Source: Cardiobacteriaceae bacterium
GTDB taxonomy: Bacteria; Pseudomonadota; Gammaproteobacteria; Cardiobacteriales; Cardiobacteriaceae
Assembly (NCBI GenBank): GCA_030529365.1
Contig: JAUMXB010000001.1
Span: 62,001 to 126,000, forward strand
DNA length: 64,000 nt
Direction of reading: 5' to 3'
Shown: positions 57,481-64,000 of the stretch, piece by piece
How positions within the stretch are numbered: position 1 is the stretch's first letter
Layout of the letters: each line of letters opens with the position of its first letter
Notes under the pieces: generated by a model
What the model was told of the DNA's origin: nothing
Database searches by the model: none
Seen by the model: only the letters and a program-made list of their open reading frames with translations
Made by a program: the position numbers and the translations under genes

Positions 57481-58102
57481 ATTCCGGATGGCAAGCCTCG
57501 TAAAGCGGCAGCAGGCGTTGTACGCTTTCCACCAGCCAGGCATGAACATCCTGCCCTTCCAGCGCATCCCGCTCCAGATGCCTGCCAATGCAATAAAAAT
57601 CCTGCGCGGAGTCGAGGCGGACATGCGCACTCGCTTTCGCCACCGTGTCGTAATCGGCATATTCGTCATCCGCGCCGTGCCACAGCTCGAAATCCCCGTA
57701 ATCCTCTGCATGAAGCGCTTCCAGCCAACGGTTGTACTGCGCAAGCGTAGTCGTGGAAATGCCGGCCTTGTAACAATGCCAGTCCAGACTCACGGTCAGG
57801 CGGCGGCGGTTGAGCAGCACGGAAAGAATCGCCGCGCTTTCCTGCCAATGGCGATACTTGAAATACGCGAAAAAATGCGCCCGCACCTGCCAACCATTGC
57901 ACCAGCGCTCGATATGCGGCGGCGCAAAAGGCTCGCCGAGATCCGCCGCCACTTGCAGAATCAGCGCCCGCCAGTTTTCCCACGCCGCCTTGTAATCGGC
58001 CTTGATTTGCGGAATGGCTTCCGGCGCGTAGCGGCGCAGCTGCGCGAACTGGAAACAAGGCAGATTGAAAAGATCGCAGCTTTGCGCAGTCAGTCGGGGC
58101 AT
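57479..58102 (-). CDS. HI_0552-family protein of unknown function
   Basis: A 207-residue soluble protein starting MPRLTAQSCDLFNLPCFQFA. The Trp/Tyr-rich core (WCNGWQVRAHFFAYFKYRHW and LSVLLNRRRLTVSLDWHCYK, given separately) matches my recollection of the Haemophilus HI_0552 family. No catalytic motif is evident. The start at 58102 follows AATGGAGTTTCAGCC. The gene is alone, convergent with the COG0523 GTPase, with dyad element 19 upstream. Confidence 0.75.
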   Translation of the reverse strand: MPRLTAQSCDLFNLPCFQFAQLRRYAPEAIPQIKADYKAAWENWRALILQVAADLGEPFAPPHIERWCNGWQVRAHFFAYFKYRHWQESAAILSVLLNRRRLTVSLDWHCYKAGISTTTLAQYNRWLEALHAEDYGDFELWHGADDEYADYDTVAKASAHVRLDSAQDFYCIGRHLERDALEGQDVHAWLVESVQRLLPLYEACHPE

Positions 58103-58129
58103 GGCTGAAACTCCATTGCAAGACATTGC

Positions 58130-58211
58130 ATGAGAAATTTTCTCATTCATAAGCGCTTATCGTGCAAAAAATTCTCACAAGAAGCGCTTATTGGTGGTAA
58201 AAAATGACTAT
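58130..58211. repeat. AAGCGCTT dyad element 19 (two units)
   Basis: Cores at 58151-58158 and 58182-58189, 31 bp apart. Left end ATGAGAAATTTTCTCAT, right end TGGTAAAAAATGACTAT. It lies 27 bp upstream of the HI_0552-family start and 58 bp from the rseP stop. Confidence 0.92.
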
Positions 58212-58269
58212 TTTTGATGATTTTATGTTTCATCCGGCAAATGCTTTTCGTCCGGGCCAGTTGCCGGTT

Positions 58270-59619
58270 TCAGAACACATAGCGATAAAAATCATTGAAG
58301 AGCACAAAACCGATAAAGACGAAAAGCACGAACTGCCCCACACGGTACGCCCATTTCATCGCCATTTCGGAGAGCGGCTTGCCGCGCAGCGTTTCCACCG
58401 CGTAAAACAGCATATGCCCGCCATCGAGCATGGGCACGGGCAGCAGATTCAGCGCCGCCAGGGACAAACTCACCACGCCAAGGAAATTGAGGAACACGTC
58501 CCAGCCGAATTGCAGCGTCTTGCCCGCAGTATCGCCGATGGTGATCGGGCCGCCGAGATTGTCGAGCGATACTTCGCCCTTGATCATGCGCCCGAACATG
58601 GCAAACGTCAGCCGCACGTAATACGCCGTCTTTTCCATGCCGCGATAGAGCGAATCCAGCATGCCGTAGCGCTCCACCGTGCGGTAGGCGGAAAGATCGG
58701 CAAGCTTCCATTGCACGCCGAGATAGCCGATGGTCTTGCCCGACTTGCTCTCGCGCTCGCCGGTTTTCCCGCTCATCTCGATGACCTGCCCGTCGCGCAG
58801 CACGCGAAAATGCACGTCGGCATGAGCGTGCGCAGCCACATATTCGCCGATGCGGATCAGATCGTTTTCCTCGCCGTTCAGGGCCAGGATGCGGTCGCCC
58901 GCCCTGAGACCCATGTATTCTGCGGGCGTATCTTCCACCACTTTTTCAATATCGGCAGGCAGCCACTCATCGACGAGGAATACGCCGAGCGCCTTGCCCA
59001 TCTTCAGTTCATCGCCCGCCTTGAGGCCGGAAAGATCCATGCCGGTTTCGCGCTTGCCGCCATCGCGCTCGTATTCCACGCGGATTTTCTCGCGCGGCGC
59101 GCCCACCCAGGCCACATGCGCATCCATGGCAAGGCGCACCGTTTTGCCGTCCACGCTGACAATGCGGTCGCCCGCCTGCAATCCGGCGCGGTCGGCAATC
59201 GAGCCTTCGCGTACCAGCGCCACCTGCGGCTCCATGCCCTGCACGCCAGTGAAAAACAGCAGCGCGAACGCCAAAACCGCAAACACCAGATTGACGGCCG
59301 GCCCGGCAAACGCAATCAGGAAACGTTGCCATGCCGGCTTGGCGTAAAAGGTTTTTTCCCGCTCCGCGGACGAAAGCGCTTCATCCTCCTGCTCGCCATA
59401 CATCTGCACGAAGCCGCCGAGCGGAATGGGCGACAGCGTATATTTCGTCCCTTCCTTCTTGCCCGTCCAGGAGAGAATCGGCTTGCCGAACCCCAGGGAA
59501 AACCGGATGATTTTCACCCCGAAGCGGCGCGCCATCCAGAAATGGCCATATTCATGAATGGTGACCAGCAAACCGATGGTCAACAGGAAACCGGCCACGC
59601 CCCACAAAAAATCCCACAT
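58270..59619 (-). CDS. rseP: RseP site-2 protease
   Basis: A 449-residue intramembrane metalloprotease. The zinc motif is HEYGH (His22-His26), two PDZ domains lie in the middle (GLQAGDRIVSVDGK and GLRAGDRILALNGE), and the third metal ligand is in the LDGGH segment near the C-terminus. It cleaves anti-sigma factors such as RseA. The ATG at 59619 with AAGG upstream is preferred over a TTG abutting cdsA. dxr and bamA, often neighbours, are not here. Confidence 0.94.
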   Translation of the reverse strand: MWDFLWGVAGFLLTIGLLVTIHEYGHFWMARRFGVKIIRFSLGFGKPILSWTGKKEGTKYTLSPIPLGGFVQMYGEQEDEALSSAEREKTFYAKPAWQRFLIAFAGPAVNLVFAVLAFALLFFTGVQGMEPQVALVREGSIADRAGLQAGDRIVSVDGKTVRLAMDAHVAWVGAPREKIRVEYERDGGKRETGMDLSGLKAGDELKMGKALGVFLVDEWLPADIEKVVEDTPAEYMGLRAGDRILALNGEENDLIRIGEYVAAHAHADVHFRVLRDGQVIEMSGKTGERESKSGKTIGYLGVQWKLADLSAYRTVERYGMLDSLYRGMEKTAYYVRLTFAMFGRMIKGEVSLDNLGGPITIGDTAGKTLQFGWDVFLNFLGVVSLSLAALNLLPVPMLDGGHMLFYAVETLRGKPLSEMAMKWAYRVGQFVLFVFIGFVLFNDFYRYVF

Positions 59620-59637
59620 ATCGACAAAACCTTGCAA

Positions 59638-60465
59638 TCAGACGAACCAGGAAAACGCCAGCGCCCAGAACAGCAGGGACGGCAGCCAGCTGTCGATGCG
59701 GTCGAACATGCCACCGTGTCCGGGCAGGCAGCGCCCGCTATCCTTCACGTCCACCGCACGCTTCAGCACGCTTTCCCACAAATCTCCCACCGCAGCAAAG
59801 GCCACAATCCCCGCACTCAACGGAATGAAAAGCCAGCCCGGCATGGGAATCTCGAAAATCATCACATACACCAGCGCAGCAAGCATCGCCGTCACGCATC
59901 CGCCGACAAAGCCCTCGCGCGTTTTCTTCGGGCTGATCTTCGGCGCCAGCGGTCGCTTGCCGAACAGGCGTCCTGCCGTATAAGCCCCCGTATCGGCCGC
60001 CCAGATGATGACCAAAAGCCCGAGCAGCGCCGCCGGACCGAGTTTCACGTAAAGAAACGCGCCAGCCAGCACGAAGGCATCGAATACCAGAATATGCGCC
60101 CACGGCCAGAGCAAGGACGATACATCCAAATGACCATCCTCACCATAGCGCGAGAGCTGACGCGGCACCACGCGCCACCAGAAATACAGCGCCGGCAGGC
60201 CCACCAGCCAGAGAAACGCCTGTCCCCAGCCCGGCGCGGCATACATGAAGGCGGCAAGCGCCAGCAAGCGCCACGCCATTTCCACCATACCCACCGTGGT
60301 ATCGCCGCGATCCTGAGTGTGGCGGGTCAGCTTCATCCATTCGTATGCGGCAATCAGCGTCAGCCCCGTCCAGCCAGCGATGAAAAACACCTTGCCACCA
60401 AAAAGAACCAGCACAAAGAGCGGGATGGCAACCAAAGCCGTCAAAATCCGGGTTTTCAGCATCAT
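59638..60465 (-). CDS. cdsA: CDP-diglyceride synthase CdsA
   Basis: A 275-residue membrane protein with about eight helices that makes CDP-diacylglycerol from phosphatidate and CTP. The signature KDSGRCLPGHGGMFDRIDS is complete near the C-terminus, and PKKTREGFVGG is a second family motif. It precedes rseP by 18 bp. Confidence 0.95.
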   Translation of the reverse strand: MMLKTRILTALVAIPLFVLVLFGGKVFFIAGWTGLTLIAAYEWMKLTRHTQDRGDTTVGMVEMAWRLLALAAFMYAAPGWGQAFLWLVGLPALYFWWRVVPRQLSRYGEDGHLDVSSLLWPWAHILVFDAFVLAGAFLYVKLGPAALLGLLVIIWAADTGAYTAGRLFGKRPLAPKISPKKTREGFVGGCVTAMLAALVYVMIFEIPMPGWLFIPLSAGIVAFAAVGDLWESVLKRAVDVKDSGRCLPGHGGMFDRIDSWLPSLLFWALAFSWFV

Positions 60466-60495
60466 TCAATTCCTTGAAAACATGTTTAGCAAAAA

Positions 60496-60545
60496 ATCGC
60501 GAAATTTTATCACGAGAAGCGCTTACCGATGAGAAAATTTACCAT
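60496..60545. repeat. AAGCGCTT dyad element 20 (one unit)
   Basis: Single core at 60517-60524 with right end ATGAGAAAATTTACCAT and a diverged left end. It lies between cdsA and the retropepsin-like gene, 17 bp from the latter's stop. Confidence 0.85.
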
Positions 60546-60562
60546 TTTTCTCACCACAACAA

Positions 60563-61039
60563 TTACTTGGGTGACAACTGCAATTCGCCGTTTTTCTGCT
60601 GCCAGTTGAAATGGCGCAAAAAGGCCATGCCCAGCAGCACATCATCATCCATATTGGGCAGAATCGCCGCCGGAATGCGCGCCATGCCAACATCGCCAAT
60701 CGTGATATCGTCAATCACCGTCAGCCATTGCTCCGTCGGGCCATTGGCCGTCATCCCCTCGCTTTTTGCACCAAAACGCAGACCGATCTTGCGCGCCAGC
60801 CCCTCGGAAAGCGCCACCGACGTCGCCCCCGTATCCACCATGAAGCGCACCGGATGGCCGTTGATGCTGCCATCCGCGTAAAAATGGCCGTCGCGCGATT
60901 CGCGCAGCACCAGCGTGCCGCTCTCGAGCAACTGCGCGCCGCTGTCAAAATAGTCATCTACATACAGATAAAACAGAACCGCGAACAAAAACAACGTCAG
61001 CAACGCAAAAAACGTTCCCGAAGACCTGCCCGAATGCAT
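60563..61039 (-). CDS. retropepsin-like aspartic protease, membrane anchored
   Basis: A 158-residue protein with one N-terminal helix (about 9-26) and a periplasmic retropepsin fold. The catalytic motif is FMVDTGATSVALS (Asp69), and LLGMAFLRHFNW is the second conserved loop. It belongs to the clan AA single-domain proteases (TIGR02281 type) common in proteobacteria; substrate unknown. The start at 61039 follows AAAAAGGAAAGCATCTG. Divergent from the DUF533 gene. Confidence 0.88.
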   Translation of the reverse strand: MHSGRSSGTFFALLTLFLFAVLFYLYVDDYFDSGAQLLESGTLVLRESRDGHFYADGSINGHPVRFMVDTGATSVALSEGLARKIGLRFGAKSEGMTANGPTEQWLTVIDDITIGDVGMARIPAAILPNMDDDVLLGMAFLRHFNWQQKNGELQLSPK

Positions 61040-61128
61040 CAGATGCTTTCCTTTTTCCAAATGGGATGTTATGTTCGCCCCCTGCATCAGCAAGCCCTTT
61101 CGCACTTCCACGCAACCAGGAGAACGAG

Positions 61129-61794
61129 ATGAATCTTAGCAATATTCTGAACCAGCTGCTAAGCGCCGGACAAAAACTCGGCCAGAACGCCGGCAGCAAC
61201 CAGCTTGGCGACGCCCTGCGCAACAAGGACACCCTGCTCAAAGTCGGCGGCGGCGTTGCCGCAGGCAGCCTGCTGTCCATGCTGCTTGGCAAGAAAGGCG
61301 GCAGTGCGATGGCCAGGGCCGGTTCCCTTGCCGCCGTGGGCGCCATTGCCTACCGCGCCTACCAGAACTGGCAGCAAAGCCAGGGCAACCAGTCAGCCCA
61401 ACCCGTACCGGCGCTCGAAGCGCCTCCGCATGAACGCGGCGGCCAGGCCGGCGAAGACGCCAGCCGCGTCATCCTGCGCACCATGATTGCCGCTGCCGCT
61501 GCCGATGGCAACATCGACCCGGGCGAACAGCAAATCCTGCTCGGCGAAATTGGCCAGAACGACCCGGAAGTGCAGCAATGGCTTTCCCAGCAGATCGCGC
61601 ATCCGGCAAGCCCGGAAGAACTCGCGCGCGACATCGGCAACGATACCGCCCTCGCATCCGAAGCCTATCTGGCAGCCCGCATCATCTGCGGCGATCTCGA
61701 GCGCAAGGAAATCGCCTTCCTTTCCCGCTTCTCCGATGCGCTCAAGCTCGATGACACCCTGATCGACCGTCTGGAGCGCCAGGCCGGATTCTGA
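61129..61794 (+). CDS. DUF533 (YebE-like) TerB-fold protein
   Basis: A 221-residue protein. The N-terminal Gly/Leu-rich part (VGGGVAAGSLLSMLLGKKGG, a possible membrane-interacting helix) is followed by a Pro/Gln linker and a C-terminal TerB-like helical domain from about residue 115 (MIAAAAADGNIDPGEQQILL). The DGNID segment is the family's acidic motif. Envelope-stress association is known for YebE in E. coli; function unproven. CCAGGAGAACGAG precedes the ATG. Confidence 0.88.
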   Translation: MNLSNILNQLLSAGQKLGQNAGSNQLGDALRNKDTLLKVGGGVAAGSLLSMLLGKKGGSAMARAGSLAAVGAIAYRAYQNWQQSQGNQSAQPVPALEAPPHERGGQAGEDASRVILRTMIAAAAADGNIDPGEQQILLGEIGQNDPEVQQWLSQQIAHPASPEELARDIGNDTALASEAYLAARIICGDLERKEIAFLSRFSDALKLDDTLIDRLERQAGF

Positions 61795-61803
61795 TTGCCG
61801 CAG

Positions 61804-61831
61804 TTGCCAAGACGTGCGGATATGATAGAAT
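61804..61831 (+). promoter_or_regulatory. tRNA-Arg promoter
   Basis: TTGCCA (61804-61809), 16 bp spacer, TAGAAT (61826-61831), then CGCGCGCC discriminator just before the tRNA. Confidence 0.6.
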
Positions 61832-61841
61832 CGCGCGCCTT

Positions 61842-61918
61842 GCGCCCGTAGCTCAGCTGGATAGAGCGTTGCCCTCCGGAGGCAAAGGTCAGGGGTTCGA
61901 ATCCCTTCGGGCGCGCCA
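61842..61918 (+). tRNA. tRNA-Arg (CCG)
   Basis: A 77-nt cloverleaf with acceptor GCGCCCG/CGGGCGC, anticodon loop CTCCGGA (anticodon CCG), T-loop TTCGAAT and encoded CCA. A terminator follows. Confidence 0.97.
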
Positions 61919-61928
61919 AGAACTGCAA

Positions 61929-61957
61929 ACGCCACCTTTCCGGTGGCGTTTTTTTAT
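61929..61957 (+). terminator. rho-independent terminator of tRNA-Arg
   Basis: Stem ACGCCACC (61929-61936), five-base loop, GGTGGCGT (61942-61949), then a run of T. Confidence 0.88.
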
Positions 61958-62032
61958 GCCCGGATTTTGGCGCCGCCTCTGCGCAAGCCAGTTACAAGCA
62001 TAAAATTATAATTTCGATAGAAATAGTAATTT

Positions 62033-62104
62033 TTTATCAATATAAAGCGCTTATAATGATAAAATTTATCACCTAAAGCGCTTATAGTCGGGAAATTTTC
62101 TCAT
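62033..62104. repeat. AAGCGCTT dyad element 21 (two units)
   Basis: Cores at 62045-62052 and 62076-62083, 31 bp apart. Left end ATAGTAATTTTTTATCA, right end GGGAAATTTTCTCAT. Confidence 0.9.
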
Positions 62105-62120
62105 CGCACCCTAAAATGCA

Positions 62121-62146
62121 AAAAAGCCGTCTTGCGACGGCTTTTT
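62121..62146. terminator. bidirectional terminator after the FKBP gene
   Basis: AAAAAGCCGTC (62121-62131), loop TTGC, GACGGCTTTTT (62136-62146): a perfect 11 bp stem with A- and T-runs, serving the minus-strand FKBP gene. Confidence 0.88.
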
Positions 62147-62167
62147 CTTTGCACTCCACCAGAGGGA

Positions 62168-62641
62168 TCAGTGCGGCAGGATGATTTTCGGTTCGTGATC
62201 ATGATGATGGTCATGGGCATCATGCACCACATCAATATCCACCGAGAAATGCAGGGTTTCGCCGGCAAGCGGATGGTTGCCGTCGATGACCACGCTGTCG
62301 TCGGTGATGTCGGCAACGAATACGGTAATCGTGCCTTCCGGCGTCTGCGCCTGTAACGGCATGCCGATCTGCAATTCGGGGATGCCCTCGAACTGCGCCT
62401 TGGGCACAGCCTGCACCGCTTCGGCAATACGCTCGCCATAGGCATCTTTCGGCGCGATGGTCACGTCCACGTGATCCCCCTGCGACTTGCCCATCAGCGC
62501 GGCCTCGAGGCCAGGAATGATTTCGCCTGCGCCGGCGGTAAAACCGAGTGCGCCGCGGCCTTCGGAGCTGTCGAGCACTTCGCCCGCATCGTTTTTCAGC
62601 ACGTAATGGATATGGACGTGTTTGCCCGCTTCTACTTTCAT
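62168..62641 (-). CDS. FKBP-type peptidyl-prolyl isomerase, SlyD-like
   Basis: A 157-residue two-domain FKBP. The FKBP part (VLDSSEGRGALGFTAGAGEIIPGLE, split around residues 22-46) brackets an IF chaperone insert (about 70-125). The tail is His/Asp-rich (HDAHDHHHDHEP), like the metal-binding tail of SlyD, so it may bind nickel or zinc. It is cytoplasmic, with no signal peptide. The start at 62641 follows AAAAGGAAAAACC. Confidence 0.93.
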   Translation of the reverse strand: MKVEAGKHVHIHYVLKNDAGEVLDSSEGRGALGFTAGAGEIIPGLEAALMGKSQGDHVDVTIAPKDAYGERIAEAVQAVPKAQFEGIPELQIGMPLQAQTPEGTITVFVADITDDSVVIDGNHPLAGETLHFSVDIDVVHDAHDHHHDHEPKIILPH

Positions 62642-62745
62642 GGTTTTTCCTTTTGCAATAAAGGGGCGCACCTTATCACACTTGCCGAATCCGCTCGTAC
62701 AAATCTTCCCGCAATTTAAAATCGCGTCCTTCGAAAACTCATTCA

Positions 62746-62780
62746 AACAAGCTCACTTCGACAGGCTCAGTGAGCTTGTT
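62746..62780. repeat. inverted repeat AACAAGCTCAC / GTGAGCTTGTT
   Basis: Perfect 11 bp stem (62746-62756 and 62770-62780) with a 13-base loop containing TTCGACAGGCTCA. A similar TTCGACAGGCTCA palindrome is common in many bacterial genomes. No T-run. Between the thiolase and FKBP genes. Confidence 0.7.
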
Positions 62781-62849
62781 GAACTGGCCTGCCGAAACGG
62801 GTTTATCGCATGTTTTTTTGCCATTTGGCGAAATGCGATCCCTTGAGAT

Positions 62850-64000
62850 TCACACTGCTTCAATGGCAAGCGCAATGCCCTGCCCCACGCCGATACACAT
62901 GGTAATCAGCGCTTTGGCGCCGGGTTTGCCGGCGATGTCGAGCAAGGCGCTGCCGGCGATACGCGTACCGGAGGCGCCGAGCGGATGACCAAGCGCAATC
63001 GCGCCGCCATTGGGGTTCAGGCGCGGATCATCGGGCTTGATGCCGAAATGGCGGATGATGGCAAGGCTTTGGCTAGCGAAGGCTTCGTTGAGCTCGATGA
63101 TGGCGAAATCGTCCATCTTGAGGCCGGTTTTTTTGAGAAGCCTTTCCACGGCGGCAATGGGGCCGATGCCCATGATGCGCGGCTCCACGCCGGCGCTTGC
63201 GCCTGCAATGATGCGCGCTTTCGGGGCAAGGCCGTGTTCGCGGCAGGCTTTTTCGGAGGCAAGCAACAAGGCCGCCGCGCCGTCATTGACGCCGGAAGCG
63301 TTACCCGCGGTGACCGTGCCGTCTTTGAAAAGGGGTTTCAGCTTGGCGAGCGTTTCCAGCGTGGTATCCGGGCGCGGATGTTCGTCGGTATCCACGGTGA
63401 CGCTGCCCTTGCGCCCTTCGATGATCACGGGCACGATTTCCTGCGCGAGACGCGCGCCTGCGCGGGCGGTTTTCTGCTGGGAAAGCAGGGCAAAGGCATC
63501 CTGGTCCTCGCGCGAAATCTTGAAATCTTTGGCAACGTTTTCCGCGGTTTCCGGCATGGTGTCGCTGCTGTACATTGCATGCAGGCGCGGGTTGGTAAAG
63601 CGCCAGCCGATGGTGGTGTCGTAAACGGCATTGCTGCGCGAGTAGGCGCTTTCCGCCTTGGGCATCACGAACGGCGCGCGGCTCATCGATTCGGTGCCGC
63701 CCGCGATCATGAGATCGGCTTCGCCTGCCTTGATGCTGCGCGCGGCAAGGGTGATGGCATCGAGTCCCGAGCCGCACAGGCGGTTCAACGTAGTGCCGGG
63801 CACGTCCACCGGATAACCCGCCAAGAGGAGCGACATGCGCGCCACGTTGCGGTTATCCTCGCCCGCCTGGTTGGCGCAGCCGAAAAGGCAATCGTCAATC
63901 AATGCCGGATCGAAATCATGGCGCTCGCGGATGGCCTTGAGGACGATCGCGCCGAGATCATCCGGGCGCACCGGGGCGAGCGCGCCGCCATAGCGGCCAA
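62850..64000 (-). CDS. 3-oxoadipyl-CoA / acetyl-CoA acyltransferase (thiolase), N-terminus outside window
   Basis: The C-terminal 383 or so codons of a thiolase; the frame is open to the window edge (GRYGGALAPV at the break). The acylated Cys is in LNRLCGSGLDAI, and the C-terminal catalytic His and Cys are in NPNGGAIALGHPLGASG and TMCIGVGQG. The GCANQAGEDNRNVARM motif favours the PcaF/PaaJ (beta-ketoadipyl-CoA thiolase) group over FadA. Neighbouring pathway genes are outside the window, so the substrate remains open. Only a few dozen N-terminal residues are probably missing. Confidence 0.92.
   Translation of the reverse strand, partial: GRYGGALAPVRPDDLGAIVLKAIRERHDFDPALIDDCLFGCANQAGEDNRNVARMSLLLAGYPVDVPGTTLNRLCGSGLDAITLAARSIKAGEADLMIAGGTESMSRAPFVMPKAESAYSRSNAVYDTTIGWRFTNPRLHAMYSSDTMPETAENVAKDFKISREDQDAFALLSQQKTARAGARLAQEIVPVIIEGRKGSVTVDTDEHPRPDTTLETLAKLKPLFKDGTVTAGNASGVNDGAAALLLASEKACREHGLAPKARIIAGASAGVEPRIMGIGPIAAVERLLKKTGLKMDDFAIIELNEAFASQSLAIIRHFGIKPDDPRLNPNGGAIALGHPLGASGTRIAGSALLDIAGKPGAKALITMCIGVGQGIALAIEAV

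Noticed and set aside
57170-58108. Plus-strand frame after the COG0523 gene
   Set aside because: It is mostly antisense to the HI_0552-family gene and its first third has no family resemblance.
61393-61935. Minus-strand frame over tRNA-Arg containing GAPEGIRTPDLCLRRAT
   Set aside because: This is the well-known false protein produced by reading the antisense of a tRNA gene; the DUF533 gene and the tRNA explain the region.

Overview
This 64 kb window is a chromosomal segment of a G+C-rich gammaproteobacterium. Supporting signs are the zipA-ligA pair, cytochrome c4 divergent from engB, a System I (ccm) cytochrome c maturation operon, glnE, and an HI_0552-family protein. The gene mix and the dense intergenic repeats fit the Cardiobacteriaceae (Cardiobacterium-like); that placement is an inference, not a database result. 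Most genes are ordinary core genes with intact reading frames.

Layout: a partial CstA-type transporter (1-271); a small Cys protein; the cytochrome c maturation genes in the order ccmCDEFGHI then ccmAB (860-7678); a pyrB-PII pair; dtd and a lipoprotein; a SUF iron-sulfur operon rrf2-sufBCDSUT (10931-16762); a moxR-DUF58-transglutaminase operon (16839-20731); a copper/cytochrome oxidase assembly pair, PCu(A)C plus a Sco-thioredoxin fusion (21005-22575); glnE; a large MscS channel; purEK; tsaC with a lytic transglycosylase; glnS; fadD; a flavin reductase and a Nudix hydrolase; two tandem tRNA-Lys genes; an McrBC restriction module inserted at scpA (37632-41111); scpA; a phosphoesterase; dgt; nadR; an exported ankyrin protein; a TSUP permease with engB; cytochrome c4-ycgN-zipA-ligA; a DMT permease; a possible cyclic-imide operon (amidase, PgdA/imidase-like deacetylase, a 96-residue MCGLCG protein and a COG0523 GTPase, 53528-57160); an HI_0552-family gene; cdsA-rseP; a retropepsin-like protease; a DUF533 gene; tRNA-Arg; an FKBP/SlyD-type isomerase; and a partial 3-oxoadipyl-CoA thiolase.

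The strongest unexplained signal is a family of 21 intergenic dyad elements spread over the whole window. Each has one (about 50 bp) or two (about 80 bp) copies of a palindromic unit with an AAGCGCTT core. In two-unit copies the cores start 31 bp apart (32 bp in one). The ends are inverted repeats of the type ATAGTNATTTTTTACCA. Several elements supply or abut stop codons of neighbouring genes. A second hairpin family (GGGACGTWGC-NN-GCWACGTCCC) and two other small repeats lie beside some of them.

The second notable signal is the mcrBC island. It has visibly lower G+C than its neighbours and is bracketed by a near-perfect 143 bp direct duplication of the scpA promoter and first codons. mcrBC therefore sits behind the original scpA promoter while scpA is restored by the second copy. 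The third is the imide/amide operon, where a likely zinc enzyme travels with a putative metallochaperone and an uncharacterised mini-protein.
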